A stretch of 64,000 nt of DNA from UTCHB3 sp964625575 (GCA_964625575.1 CAZVBQ010000002.1:62001-126000), one strand, 5' to 3'. Shown: positions 9,138 through 17,899, counted from the first letter of the stretch. Made by a program: numbers and translations. The notes: generated by a model not told the origin, from the letters alone.

Positions 9138-9892
9138 TATGGTCGTACCTCAACAGAGTTTTCAATTAAAAAATTTTTCAATTCTTTTATGGAGAGCTCA
9201 CCGAAGTGGAAAAGTCCCGCGGCGAGGGCGGCATCAGCCTTCCCCTGCTCAAATGCTTCAAGGAAGTGGCGCTTGTTTCCCGCACCACCCGACGCGATCA
9301 CGGGTATGGTTACCAACCTGCTCAGCTTTTCAAGCAGCACCACATCGAAACCCGAACGGGTTCCGTCCTTGTGCATCGCGGTCAATAGTATTTCACCGGC
9401 GCCCAGTGATTCAACTTCACGGCACCACGCGAACCCTTCTTTTTCGGCGCATATTCTTCCTCCGCTGACGTAAACGATGTAGTCACCCTCTTCAAGGTTA
9501 ACATCAATCGCGGCGACGATCGCCTGACTGCCGAACTTGTATGCCGCCTCAGTTATCAACCAGGGGTTCTTCACAATCGAGCTGTTCAGAGATACTTTAT
9601 CAGCACCGGCGGAGAGCAGATCCTCGATATCACTTACTTCTGATATGCCGCCACCGACGGTGAATGGGATCGAAACCGCCTTCGCCACTTCCTTAACGAG
9701 CTCAATTAAGGCTTTTCGCTTTTCTATTGTGGCTGTGATGTCGAGGAAAACCAGCTCGTCAGCCCCCTCGTCAGAGTAACGGGCTGCCAGTTCAACTGCG
9801 TTTCCGGCATCTTTCAGGTTGACAAAATTCGTTCCCTTCACCACCCTGCCATCACGCACATCAAGACAGGGGATTATTCTTTTAGCGGGCAT
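9137..9892 (-). CDS. hisF: Imidazole glycerol phosphate synthase, cyclase subunit
   Basis: 251 residues, a TIM barrel of normal length. IPCLDVRDGRVVKGTNF carries the catalytic Asp11, and the C-terminal phosphate loop IASGGAGNKRHF is present. With HisH it forms IGP synthase, making imidazole glycerol phosphate and AICAR. Its start lies inside the end of hisA (11-base overlap), a sign of translational coupling. Confidence 0.96.
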   Translation of the reverse strand: MPAKRIIPCLDVRDGRVVKGTNFVNLKDAGNAVELAARYSDEGADELVFLDITATIEKRKALIELVKEVAKAVSIPFTVGGGISEVSDIEDLLSAGADKVSLNSSIVKNPWLITEAAYKFGSQAIVAAIDVNLEEGDYIVYVSGGRICAEKEGFAWCREVESLGAGEILLTAMHKDGTRSGFDVVLLEKLSRLVTIPVIASGGAGNKRHFLEAFEQGKADAALAAGLFHFGELSIKELKNFLIENSVEVRP

Positions 9893-10601
9893 ATTTCCTC
9901 ATCTCCTCAAGTGATATTCTTCCCTCATACCATGCTTTCCCGACAACAGCGCCCCAAAGGTCAATTTCTTGAAGTGCCACGAAATCTCCGGCATCTTTCA
10001 CCCCGCCAGAGGCGATGAATTTCGCGCCCGGGAAACGCTTTTGGAGTGACCCGTAAAGCCCGGTGTTCACCCCCTTCAGGGTGCCGTCAAGTGAAATGTC
10101 GGTAACAAGATATGTTTCTATTCCAAGCCCGAGGCAGTATGATATCTGCTCTTGAACGGGTACCCGGGAAGTGCTCTGCCAACCATCGGTGGCGATCATC
10201 CCCTCTCTTGTGTCGGAAGCAGAAACTATCCTTTCCGGACCAAGTTTCGCTACGATCTTTTCGAATTCATCACGGTTTTTCACTGATATTGAGCCTGCTA
10301 TCAGACGGTCGGCACCTGAGTCGACCACCATTTCCGCGTCACCGAGTGAGCGGATGCCTCCTCCCGTCTGTATCTGAACGGGCAGGTGATCCTTGATCTC
10401 CCTGATCGTTCCTGTTGCCATCGGTTTCCCCTCTTTCGCGCCAGAAAGATCAACTATGTGAAGCAGATCGAACCCCACGCTGACAAACATTTCCGCGACT
10501 TTTAACGGAGAATCACCATATACCACAGTGGTGTCGAACTTTCCTTCAGTAAGTCTGACAACCTTTCCGTTATGAATATCTATTGCGGGGATTACTTTCA
10601 C
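9882..10601 (-). CDS. hisA: ProFAR isomerase
   Basis: 239 residues, a TIM barrel related to HisF, with Asp8 in IPAIDIHNGKVVRL and the phosphate loops QTGGGIRS and ASGGVKD. It isomerises ProFAR to PRFAR, the HisF/HisH substrate. Translation starts at GTG, which overlaps the hisH stop as GTGA. Confidence 0.96.
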   Translation of the reverse strand: MKVIPAIDIHNGKVVRLTEGKFDTTVVYGDSPLKVAEMFVSVGFDLLHIVDLSGAKEGKPMATGTIREIKDHLPVQIQTGGGIRSLGDAEMVVDSGADRLIAGSISVKNRDEFEKIVAKLGPERIVSASDTREGMIATDGWQSTSRVPVQEQISYCLGLGIETYLVTDISLDGTLKGVNTGLYGSLQKRFPGAKFIASGGVKDAGDFVALQEIDLWGAVVGKAWYEGRISLEEMRKYAR

Positions 10602-11194
10602 CCGTTGCCTCCTATCTCTAGAAAGTTCTGAATCAATCTCCCTCCCTGATCCGATGATTTTTCAGGGTGAAACTGCACTCCCCACTTGTTCCATTTGCGC
10701 AAAGCCGCTGTGTAAGACTCCGGATTTCGCGCGAGCGCAATGGTTTCCGGGATCCCTGGCAGTTTGTAAGAGTGCGCGAAGTAGAAGTAACTACCGCTGC
10801 TGATACCCTCGAACAGGGGATCGTTCTCAGTTACCTCCACCCGGCTCCAACCCATGAGCGGGACCTTGGAAACACTCCTGTCGAACAGGGTGCACTTCCC
10901 GGAAACGATGCCGAGGCAACCGGTCTCTCCCTCTTCGGATGACTCTGCCAAGAGTTGCATACCAAGGCATATCCCGAGAAACGGTTTTTCGGTGGTTTTA
11001 ATGAACTCAACCACGCCTCTCGATTCCAGATTCTCCATTGCCGCGCGGGCGGATCCCACACCCGGCAGAATGATCCTGTCACAGATCTCCAGTTCCGAAA
11101 CCGAGGATGTAATTATGAACCGCGCGCCTGCCCTCTCGAGCGCGTATGAAACGGAGGCAGCGTTCCCGGCTCCATAGTCGATAATGCCTGTCAT
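10598..11194 (-). CDS. hisH: Imidazole glycerol phosphate synthase, glutaminase subunit
   Basis: 198-residue class I glutamine amidotransferase. Nucleophile Cys76 sits in PFLGICLGMQLL and the His176/Glu178 dyad in FHPEKS. It supplies ammonia to HisF. ATGA overlap with hisCB upstream and GTGA overlap with hisA downstream. Confidence 0.96.
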   Translation of the reverse strand: MTGIIDYGAGNAASVSYALERAGARFIITSSVSELEICDRIILPGVGSARAAMENLESRGVVEFIKTTEKPFLGICLGMQLLAESSEEGETGCLGIVSGKCTLFDRSVSKVPLMGWSRVEVTENDPLFEGISSGSYFYFAHSYKLPGIPETIALARNPESYTAALRKWNKWGVQFHPEKSSDQGGRLIQNFLEIGGNG

Positions 11195-12852
11195 AGCACC
11201 CCCTTGGTTGAAGGGAGGAAGTCGCGGGCTCTCTCATCTTTTCGCGCGGCTTCATTGAGCGCCTTGGCAAAGGCTTTAAATATCGCCTCGATCTTGTGGT
11301 GGTCGTTCTTCCCTTTTGCCCTGACAACAATGTTGGCTTTCATTCCCGCCGCGAAGCCGTTGAAGAACTCCTCGACAAGTTCAACCGGGAGGTCACCCAC
11401 CTTTTCACGTTTGAACTTCGCCTTGAACTTCACCCGTATCCGCCCACCGAGGTCGAGGGAACAGATTGCCTCCGAGTCATCCATCGGAAGGTAAAACCCG
11501 TACCTCTGAATGCCCGCCTTGTTGCCGAGAGCGTTCAGAACTGCTTCGCCGAGGGCGATTCCGGTGTCTTCAACGGTGTGGTGCTCATCCACGTGGAGGT
11601 CGCCAATGACATTAATTTTTAACCCCATATTTCCGTGTCTTGCAACTTGCTCAAGCATGTGATCGAAAAATCCGATTCCGGTATTTACCTCCGCGGTGCC
11701 CGGTTCATCGAGCAGCACTTCGACCCTGACGCGCGTCTCTTTTGTTGCCCTGAAGGTTATCCCCCGCCTGCCGGGGATCAACCCGGTGTCAGGTTGAAGA
11801 AGTTGAACCTTGCCGGACTCAACCCCGAGCGCTTCAAGAAGTGTCGTCATTTCGGAAATGGTGCCGATTGATATCCTTACGCACCCTTCGAGGAGTGGCT
11901 GACCCGACCTGTCGCGGATGATCACCCCCTTTTCAGCGAGTGTGGAGCAAAGCCCCTTCGGATCATCCACCTTCAAAAGTAGAAAGTTGGCATCTGACTG
12001 ATAAGTTTTTTGTACGAACGGGAGACTTCCAACTATCCCGGCAAACTTCTCCCGGATTTGAGTGATGTCAGAGAGTTTATCGCGTATAGATTCGTACCGC
12101 GTCAGCACTTCCAGAGCCTTCTGTTTAGTGAGTTTATTGATCGAGTAGGGTGCCTTTACCCTGAAAAGCCACGAGATCAGTTCCGCGTTTCCCACAAGAT
12201 AGCCGATCCGGGCGCCGGCGAGTCCGAATGACTTTGAAAAAGTTCTCATCACGCAAAGATTGGGGTAAACGAGTGATTCACGGAGCATCCCTTCGGTGTT
12301 GCTGAAGTCGATGTAAGCTTCATCGACCACCACGGGGCCGTCGAATCCTTTCACCACTTTGAGTATCTCTTCTTTGTTCAGGAGATTACCCGTTGGGTTA
12401 TTCGGTGAGCAAAGGAATATGATCTTCGTTGCCGAAGTGACAGTTTTAAGCAGTTTTTCGGCGTTCAGTTCAAAAGTATCAGGCTCGAGGAGAACGGAGT
12501 TCAATCTGATGTTATGAATGTCGCAAACGGTGCGGTACATACCGTAAGTTGGTTCCGCCGTGAGGGCTTCGCTTTCACCGGGATTGCAGAAGAGTTTTAC
12601 GAGAAGATCGATTATCTCATCACTTCCCACGCCAAAGAAGATGTTTTCAGCGGGTACGTTGATCTTCGTACCCAAACTCTCACGCAAGGCAAGCTGTGCC
12701 GGATCGGGGTATCTCTCAAGTTTATCACCGGAAGCAACCAGGGGGTTCTCGTTCGCGTCAAGAAATATATAGCCGCTCCCCTTGTAGATATCACGGGCGG
12801 AGCGGTAAGGCTGGAGACCTTTCAGGTGCGATCTTAAATATTTCTCTATCAT
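11191..12852 (-). CDS. hisCB: Fused histidinol-phosphate aminotransferase / imidazoleglycerol-phosphate dehydratase
   Basis: One 553-residue frame carries two whole enzymes. Residues 1-343 are HisC, a fold-type I PLP aminotransferase: SPNNPTGN (149-156), DEAYIDF (177-183) and the PLP lysine Lys207 in TFSKSFGLAGARIGY. A short linker (344-363) leads to HisB/IGPD (364-553), with HHTVEDTG (424-431) and DHHK (517-520) providing the metal ligands. Thus step 7 (IGP dehydration) and step 8 (transamination) are on one chain; the product of the C-terminal domain is the substrate of the N-terminal one. Known enteric HisB fusions join the dehydratase to histidinol-phosphatase, not to HisC. There is no internal stop or frameshift. 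Strong AGGAGG-type site before the ATG; ATGA overlap with hisD. Confidence 0.95.
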   Translation of the reverse strand: MIEKYLRSHLKGLQPYRSARDIYKGSGYIFLDANENPLVASGDKLERYPDPAQLALRESLGTKINVPAENIFFGVGSDEIIDLLVKLFCNPGESEALTAEPTYGMYRTVCDIHNIRLNSVLLEPDTFELNAEKLLKTVTSATKIIFLCSPNNPTGNLLNKEEILKVVKGFDGPVVVDEAYIDFSNTEGMLRESLVYPNLCVMRTFSKSFGLAGARIGYLVGNAELISWLFRVKAPYSINKLTKQKALEVLTRYESIRDKLSDITQIREKFAGIVGSLPFVQKTYQSDANFLLLKVDDPKGLCSTLAEKGVIIRDRSGQPLLEGCVRISIGTISEMTTLLEALGVESGKVQLLQPDTGLIPGRRGITFRATKETRVRVEVLLDEPGTAEVNTGIGFFDHMLEQVARHGNMGLKINVIGDLHVDEHHTVEDTGIALGEAVLNALGNKAGIQRYGFYLPMDDSEAICSLDLGGRIRVKFKAKFKREKVGDLPVELVEEFFNGFAAGMKANIVVRAKGKNDHHKIEAIFKAFAKALNEAARKDERARDFLPSTKGVL

Positions 12853-14132
12853 TTCCTCCTCCTTACATTTACCGCGAGAGCGTGAGCATCGAGTCCCTCG
12901 ATTCCCGCGAGGGTGGTGATGGTATCAGCCAGCAGTTCCAGCCCCTCCCTGTTGATCTCCTGATATGTTATGGTCTTAAGAAATGACTCGACGGTCACGC
13001 CGCCAATGCTTCTCGCGTATCCCGAAGTGGGGAGCGAGTGGTTGGTGCCTGAAGCATAATCGCCCGCGCTCTCGGGCGTAAATTGGCCGAAGAACACTGA
13101 ACCGGCGTTTGTTATCCGGTTCTTCCACGATGAGGCATTTTCAATGTTCACTATCAGGTGCTCGGGGGCGTAACGGTTTGAAACCGTGAAGGCTGATTCG
13201 ATATCGCTGACGAGGATTGCCCGGCTCCACTCAAGACTCTTCTCAATGAATGCTTTTCGGGGCAGTTTCTCTTTCATTTCATCGATTTGTAGCTCAACCC
13301 GGGAGATGAGTTCCTCCGAATCTGTCACGAGCAGAACCTGAGAGTCGTTACCGTGTTCCGCCTGCGCGAGCAGATCTGCAGCAACGAACGCGGGGTCTGC
13401 ATTCCGGTCGGCGATAACCAGCACTTCACTCGGACCGGCGGGCATGTCAATTGAACATCCGGATCCTTCTGTGGCAGCGATCATTTTGGCTGCGGTAACG
13501 AACTGGTTGCCGGGTCCGAATATTTTATCAACCCGCGCCACACCCTCAACACCGTAAGCCAACATCCCTATCGCCTGCGCGCCGCCGATGGCATATATTT
13601 CATTCACCCCGCAGAGGGACGCGGCGTAAAGAACGGCAGGATTTACCTTTTCAGAAGCGGGTGTGGTGATTACAACCCTCGGGCACCCGGCTATCAGCGC
13701 GGGAACACCAAGCATCAGCATCGTTGAGGGAAGTACAGCAGTACCACCGGGGATGTATAGCCCCACACTTCCAACGGGAAGCCACCGCCTCTCGCACACA
13801 ACCCCGGGAATGATGTCAGTTGAGAAATCGTATGGCATCTGCATTGTGTGGAAGTCATAAATATTCTGAAAAGCCCTCCGCATGGCATCTTTTTCCCTTT
13901 CAGTAAGAAGGTCTTCAGCCTCCGCGATCTCCTCCTCCTTCACGCGAAGTGATACCCTTTTGTAACCGTCGTACCTTTCGGCGAACTCAAGCACAGCATC
14001 CAGCCCCCTCAGTTTGATGTTCCGGAGTATCGAGCCCGCCACTTCCAAAGCTTTCGAATTATCTATCGCGGGTCGGAGCGATATCTCTTCAAGCAGTTTT
14101 TCGTCAACTATTCTCGCGTCAATTTTTCTCAT
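12849..14132 (-). CDS. hisD: Histidinol dehydrogenase
   Basis: 427 residues, the usual length. Family motifs in order: FGPGNQFVTAAK, IDMPAGPSEVLVIAD, LLAQAEHGNDSQ (zinc-binding His) and RYAPEHLIV (catalytic Glu-His). It oxidises histidinol twice with NAD to give histidine. Its ribosome site (GAGG) overlaps the end of hisG; it overlaps hisCB by four bases. Confidence 0.96.
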   Translation of the reverse strand: MRKIDARIVDEKLLEEISLRPAIDNSKALEVAGSILRNIKLRGLDAVLEFAERYDGYKRVSLRVKEEEIAEAEDLLTEREKDAMRRAFQNIYDFHTMQMPYDFSTDIIPGVVCERRWLPVGSVGLYIPGGTAVLPSTMLMLGVPALIAGCPRVVITTPASEKVNPAVLYAASLCGVNEIYAIGGAQAIGMLAYGVEGVARVDKIFGPGNQFVTAAKMIAATEGSGCSIDMPAGPSEVLVIADRNADPAFVAADLLAQAEHGNDSQVLLVTDSEELISRVELQIDEMKEKLPRKAFIEKSLEWSRAILVSDIESAFTVSNRYAPEHLIVNIENASSWKNRITNAGSVFFGQFTPESAGDYASGTNHSLPTSGYARSIGGVTVESFLKTITYQEINREGLELLADTITTLAGIEGLDAHALAVNVRRRK

Positions 14133-14138
14133 ATAACC

Positions 14139-15014
14139 TCAAGGGATCATGTTTTCGATTGGAAGTACCAGTATGCCCGAAGCTCCGGCGGAACGGAGAG
14201 GCTCGAGCACGCTCCAGATATAGTCAGCGGGAACCACCGCGTGAACCGCCACTGTGGTCTCTTCGAACAGCGGAAGAATTGTCGGACTTTTTGAAGCGGG
14301 GATCATTTTGATCACCTCTTCGAGCGACGCCTTCGGCACGTTCATCATCAGGTATTTCGAACTCGAACCCGCCAGAACCGAGCGTATCCGCACGAGCAGA
14401 TCAGAAACCAGCGCTGACTTAATATTATTATGTTGCAATTTTGGGGAAGCTATAAGCGCGGCTTCCGACTCAAACACCGTAAAGCTCTTCTTCAACTTGT
14501 TCAGTTTCAGCGTGTTTCCGGTGGATACTATGTCACATATCGCGTCGGCGATCCCAAGCGCGGGGGCAATTTCGACCGAACCCGATATCTCAATAATTCT
14601 CGCGTTCACTTCATTTTCTGCAAGATAGCGCTTCAGTATATTGGGGTAGGTTGTGGCGATCCGCTTTCCTTCGAGTTCCTTGACACCGGGGATCTCGGTT
14701 GATTCTGGATAGGCTATCATGATCCTGCACTTCCCGAAGCCGAGCTTTTCCTTCAATTCAGTGTCGTATGATTTTTCGGTTATCACGTTCTCACCCACAA
14801 TGCCGAGATCGGCCACGCCGTCCTGAACGTATTCAGGGATGTCGTCATCGCGGAGGAAAAGGATATCCGCGGGGAAGTTTGATGCCGAAATGTAAAGGCG
14901 GTCGGCGTAGTTGTCGATACCGAGACCGCACATTTTAAGAAGCGCGACTGATCGTTCCGTCAGCCTGCCTTTCTTCTGTACTGCTATTTTTAAGTTTCCA
15001 TTTCCGGGAAACAT
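14139..15014 (-). CDS. hisG: ATP phosphoribosyltransferase, long form
   Basis: 291 residues, so the long HisG with its own regulatory domain; no hisZ is needed. The PRPP-binding loop DAICDIVSTGNTL is at about 164-176. The C-terminal ACT-like domain (about 212-291), which binds histidine for feedback inhibition, starts near MMNVPKASLEEVIKMIP. It catalyses the first committed step. It is the first structural gene of the operon; AAAGGA is placed before the ATG, just after the U-tract of the attenuator, so both feedback and attenuation act at this step. Confidence 0.96.
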   Translation of the reverse strand: MFPGNGNLKIAVQKKGRLTERSVALLKMCGLGIDNYADRLYISASNFPADILFLRDDDIPEYVQDGVADLGIVGENVITEKSYDTELKEKLGFGKCRIMIAYPESTEIPGVKELEGKRIATTYPNILKRYLAENEVNARIIEISGSVEIAPALGIADAICDIVSTGNTLKLNKLKKSFTVFESEAALIASPKLQHNNIKSALVSDLLVRIRSVLAGSSSKYLMMNVPKASLEEVIKMIPASKSPTILPLFEETTVAVHAVVPADYIWSVLEPLRSAGASGILVLPIENMIP

Positions 15015-15036
15015 TCAGATTCCTTTAAAATAAAAA

Positions 15037-15060
15037 AGCCCCGGCGTACGCGCCGGGGCT
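15037..15060 (-). terminator. his attenuator: intrinsic terminator upstream of hisG
   Basis: A perfect 10-bp stem (15051-15060 with 15037-15046) closed by a tetraloop and followed on the minus strand by TTTTTTATTTT. It lies between the leader peptide and hisG, so it can only act as a conditional terminator. The alternative partner of its first arm is described with the antiterminator. Confidence 0.9.
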
Positions 15061-15102
15061 CTTTAGTTAGCTAAAACAACATAGATCACCGCCGACACGT
15101 AC
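15046..15102 (-). promoter_or_regulatory. his antiterminator pairing
   Basis: Minus-strand bases 15102-15092 (GTACGTGTCGG), which overlap the last codons of the leader peptide, can pair with 15056-15046 (CCGGCGCGTAC) over 11 bp, including two G-U pairs. This would use up eight of the ten bases of the terminator's first arm. A ribosome stalled at the His codons leaves 15102-15092 free, favouring read-through; a ribosome at the leader stop (15086-15088) covers it, favouring termination. The pairing was worked out by hand; no free energies were computed. Confidence 0.75.
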
Positions 15103-15154
15103 CGTGTTTGTAATGATAGTGGTGATGAATGTTGGTTGAGTTATAAAATATCAT
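15086..15154 (-). CDS. hisL: his operon leader peptide, 22 residues
   Basis: ATG at 15154 to TGA at 15086. Residues 10-17 read HHHYHYKH, giving five His codons within eight, then GTCRR. Such His density just upstream of a terminator/antiterminator pair is the hallmark of ribosome-mediated his attenuation as known from enteric bacteria. No Shine-Dalgarno sequence precedes the ATG, and the promoter spacing puts the transcription start at or next to the A of ATG, so the leader may be translated from a leaderless mRNA. Confidence 0.85.
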   Translation of the reverse strand: MIFYNSTNIHHHYHYKHGTCRR

Positions 15155-15158
15155 GGGG

Positions 15159-15189
15159 CAAAGATATGAATTTCACAGATTTATGTCAA
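15159..15189 (-). promoter_or_regulatory. his operon promoter
   Basis: On the minus strand TTGACA (15189-15184), 17 bases, then TATCTT (15166-15161), continuing as TATCTTTG. This fits both the general sigma-70 consensus and the Bacteroidota form TTG-N20-TAnnTTTG. Predicted start near 15154. The -35 box begins eight bases after the stop codon of the upstream membrane-protein gene, so his transcription is independent of that operon. Confidence 0.75.
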
Positions 15190-15196
15190 GGGATAT

Positions 15197-15832
15197 TTAG
15201 TGGGTGCAAAGATTTTTCACCTTGGGAAATATCCTCCCAACCTTCCGTTGGTATTCACGGTAGGTTTCGCCGTACTCAGCCACGAGTTTCTTCTCTTCGA
15301 AGATGGAGCCTATATAGAAATAGGCGGTTACAACCACTACCAGGAAAAGATAGTCGACCTGCATTTGCGGTCGAAGCGCGAGAAACAGAATACAGAACAG
15401 ATACAGAGGGTGTCTGCTGAAACGGTAGGGGCCCTCAATTCTTAGAGGTGACACCTCATCCAGATCATGAAGCGGGCTATAATTCCCCTTCCTTGCTCTT
15501 AGCGGCTGGGAAAACCCAATGAACTCACGTCCCGAAATATATTTGAACACCCACCCCATCCCCGTGAAACAGAGGAACTGGAGCCCGGCGAAAACGAGAT
15601 CAACGGGGGTTGGAAGGTCATAGATCGTGTAGCCGATCTTCGGAGAGATATCGTAGAAAATGTAGAGTGTGACCAGCGAGAGGATGTTATATGATAACCG
15701 GTACCACGGCATGAAACCCGGAAAGGAGACAGCTACTAATCTTTTAACCCCTTTTGACGCGGTCAGGGTGTGAATTAACGCGAAACCGGAGAAATAAAGC
15801 AGTGTAAGCCCGAATCCGGTGAGCCAGTTCAT
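15197..15832 (-). CDS. Isoprenylcysteine carboxyl methyltransferase-like membrane protein
   Basis: 211 residues with about five or six hydrophobic helices. The C-terminal half has the ICMT/PEMT signature: GPYRFSRHPLYL (SAM-binding region) and FEEKKLVAEYGETYREYQR. NnrU-like proteins share part of this pattern. Prokaryotic members methylate diverse, mostly unknown membrane substrates. The start overlaps the rpoN stop by four bases, so it is in the rpoN operon; nothing else hints at a substrate. Confidence 0.75.
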   Translation of the reverse strand: MNWLTGFGLTLLYFSGFALIHTLTASKGVKRLVAVSFPGFMPWYRLSYNILSLVTLYIFYDISPKIGYTIYDLPTPVDLVFAGLQFLCFTGMGWVFKYISGREFIGFSQPLRARKGNYSPLHDLDEVSPLRIEGPYRFSRHPLYLFCILFLALRPQMQVDYLFLVVVVTAYFYIGSIFEEKKLVAEYGETYREYQRKVGRIFPKVKNLCTH

Positions 15833-17256
15833 GCCTGTTTTCTGAAGCGGGCAACGGGAATCTTGATCGCTTCACGGTATTTGGTCACCGTTCTTCTGGC
15901 GATCTGAAGTCCATCCGCCTTAAGCATTTCGGCGATCTTGTCATCGCTCAAGGGGGAGAGTTTATCCTCCGCTTCGATAAGATTTCTGATCTTTTCTTTG
16001 ATCTCCTTGTTCGAGACCTCTTCTCCTTCGTCGTTGACTATCCCTTCCGAGAAGAAGTATTTGAGTTCGTGGATCCCCTGACGGCTCTGAACAAACTTGC
16101 CGTTCACAACCCTGCTGATGGTCGAAATATCCATGTTGATATCACCCGCCACATCCTTGTAACGGAGCGGTTTAAGCATGCCCCTTCTGAAGAACTCCTG
16201 CTGGTGCACAGCGATTGATCTCATCACTTTCAGCATTGTTTCGCGCCGTTGCTCGATACAGGCAAGGAACCACTTCGCCGATTCAAATTTCTCCCGCAGG
16301 AACTTGTAGGTTTGTTTCTCCCTCTCCGAAGTGTTGCGCTGCGCCTTGTTCTCCGCGAACATGTCAAGATATGTTTTTGAAAGGGTCACTGTTGGCAGCG
16401 ACCTATCGTTAAGGGTGATCCGGAATTCACCGTCGACATCTTCAAGGAGGAAATCGGGTGTGATCTGATTAAGTTCGTAATTCTCCATCTTGCCGAATCC
16501 CGGCTTCGGGTTCAGCTTGGTGATCAGTTGGATCACTGAATGGAAGGTCTCTTCACTCAGATCCATCGCTTCCCTGATCTTGTTATAATGCTTCTTCAAG
16601 AATGCATCATAATGCACATCCAGAAGTTTTTCAGCGAGATACGAGTAATACGGATCGTAAGGAAAAGCGTGCAATTGCGCTAAAAGGCACTCTTTCAGTG
16701 TGCGTGAGGCAATACCGGGGGGGTCAAACGTGTGAATTGTTTTAAGAAGTGTCTCCGCGTCTTCAGGAGTCACTTTTACATGTTGAAATGTCTCCAGATC
16801 TTCGAGGATCTCGGCAAGATCACGCCCAAGATAACCATCAGAATCGATATTCCCGATGATCTCCTCACCGAGCATGGTCAGTTCTGTCGAAATATCCAAC
16901 AGGTAAAGTTGATTGAGCAAATGTTCTGAAAAAGACTCGCGGGAGCGGGCGACGGGACGGAATGACTCCTCCCTGTGGTCGCGGTACGAGGGATCGTCGA
17001 AGTACTCTTCATCATTCATGAAGTCTTCTACAGTGAACTCGGTGTCCTCCTCGTAACTGCTATCCTCATCAAAATTGTCGTCCTCAGGTTCGACAGTTTT
17101 GAGCTCCATTTCCTCTTCAAGCAACGGATTGAGTTCAAGTTCTTCCTTGATCCTCTGCTCAAGGGCGAGGTTGTTCAACTGCAACAGTTTTTGATACTGG
17201 ATCTGCTGAGGGGTGAGTTTCTGGGTCTGGGTTAATTTTTGCTGTATCGAGAGCAT
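15829..17256 (-). CDS. rpoN: RNA polymerase sigma-54 factor
   Basis: 475 residues, full length. Region I (1-50) is glutamine/leucine-rich (LTPQQIQYQKLLQLNNLALEQ), followed by an acidic stretch (about 50-85), the core-binding region, the HTH (VAGDINMDISTISRVVNGKF) and the RpoN box ARRTVTKYRE near the C-terminus that reads the -24 element. It directs activator-dependent transcription. No enhancer-binding protein or clear -24/-12 promoter is visible in the window, so its regulon is elsewhere. It is coupled to the DUF3109 gene (TGATG) and to the ICMT-like gene (ATGA). Confidence 0.96.
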   Translation of the reverse strand: MLSIQQKLTQTQKLTPQQIQYQKLLQLNNLALEQRIKEELELNPLLEEEMELKTVEPEDDNFDEDSSYEEDTEFTVEDFMNDEEYFDDPSYRDHREESFRPVARSRESFSEHLLNQLYLLDISTELTMLGEEIIGNIDSDGYLGRDLAEILEDLETFQHVKVTPEDAETLLKTIHTFDPPGIASRTLKECLLAQLHAFPYDPYYSYLAEKLLDVHYDAFLKKHYNKIREAMDLSEETFHSVIQLITKLNPKPGFGKMENYELNQITPDFLLEDVDGEFRITLNDRSLPTVTLSKTYLDMFAENKAQRNTSEREKQTYKFLREKFESAKWFLACIEQRRETMLKVMRSIAVHQQEFFRRGMLKPLRYKDVAGDINMDISTISRVVNGKFVQSRQGIHELKYFFSEGIVNDEGEEVSNKEIKEKIRNLIEAEDKLSPLSDDKIAEMLKADGLQIARRTVTKYREAIKIPVARFRKQA

Positions 17257-17810
17257 CAGTCAACAAGGCCTTCCAACGCGTTGTACCATTTCTGTCCGTA
17301 TTTCCTTGAAAGGGGTTCTTCAAGAAAAGTGACCATGCGTGTCTTTTCTGCCTTCCCTTTCTCAAGGGCGGGTTCACAGTCGGGGAAGCGCTCATAACGG
17401 AGGATCTCGCCGCCGAAAGCGGACACCCTGATCGGGAAGAGGTGGCAGGAGAGCGGTTTTTTCCAAGTGGTCTTCCCTTCGTAATAAACTTTTTCGAGCG
17501 AACATTTGGCGATTTCACCATCGTAGTAAACAAAGACGCATGCGCGGCGGTTATAACTTTTGGTGAACAGCTCGTCGTCAATGTCATCATGAAACCCCTG
17601 GGTCTCGATGATCTTCCGGTGTTCTTCAGGAACAATATCCAATATTAAAGGGACGATATCACGCATTATCGCGATCTCAGCGTGATGAAGCGGGGCCCCA
17701 AAATCGCCCTCGAACGTGCAGCACGTCCCCTTGCATCTTTCAAGATCACAGGAGAAATTTGTGGTGGTGATATCTTTATTTACTAAAACATTATCGATCT
17801 GGTAAAACAT
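17256..17810 (-). CDS. DUF3109 family cysteine-rich protein
   Basis: 184 residues with conserved cysteines: CDLERCKGTCC near the N-terminus, then single Cys in ACVFVYY, KCSLEK, SCHLFPI and DCEPAL. This matches DUF3109, related to YkgJ-like proteins thought to bind zinc or an Fe-S cluster. Its function is unknown. It is the first gene of the operon with rpoN. Confidence 0.85.
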   Translation of the reverse strand: MFYQIDNVLVNKDITTTNFSCDLERCKGTCCTFEGDFGAPLHHAEIAIMRDIVPLILDIVPEEHRKIIETQGFHDDIDDELFTKSYNRRACVFVYYDGEIAKCSLEKVYYEGKTTWKKPLSCHLFPIRVSAFGGEILRYERFPDCEPALEKGKAEKTRMVTFLEEPLSRKYGQKWYNALEGLVD

Positions 17811-17899
17811 TCCGGAAAACTTTCAAGACTTTTCACGAAAATATAACAAATTTCGTACCAAACAAAAATGTTTTATTTTTAACGCGATTTGAAAGGTTT
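17811..17899. other. AT-rich promoter region of the DUF3109-rpoN operon
   Basis: The 89 bases upstream of the minus-strand operon are strongly AT-rich. I see no exact TAnnTTTG box or hairpin; the promoter must lie here or in the remnant behind it. Confidence 0.4.

Noticed and set aside
15829..17256. Sigma-54 promoters in the window
   Set aside because: I looked upstream of operon starts for GG-N10-GC type -24/-12 elements and found none convincing.
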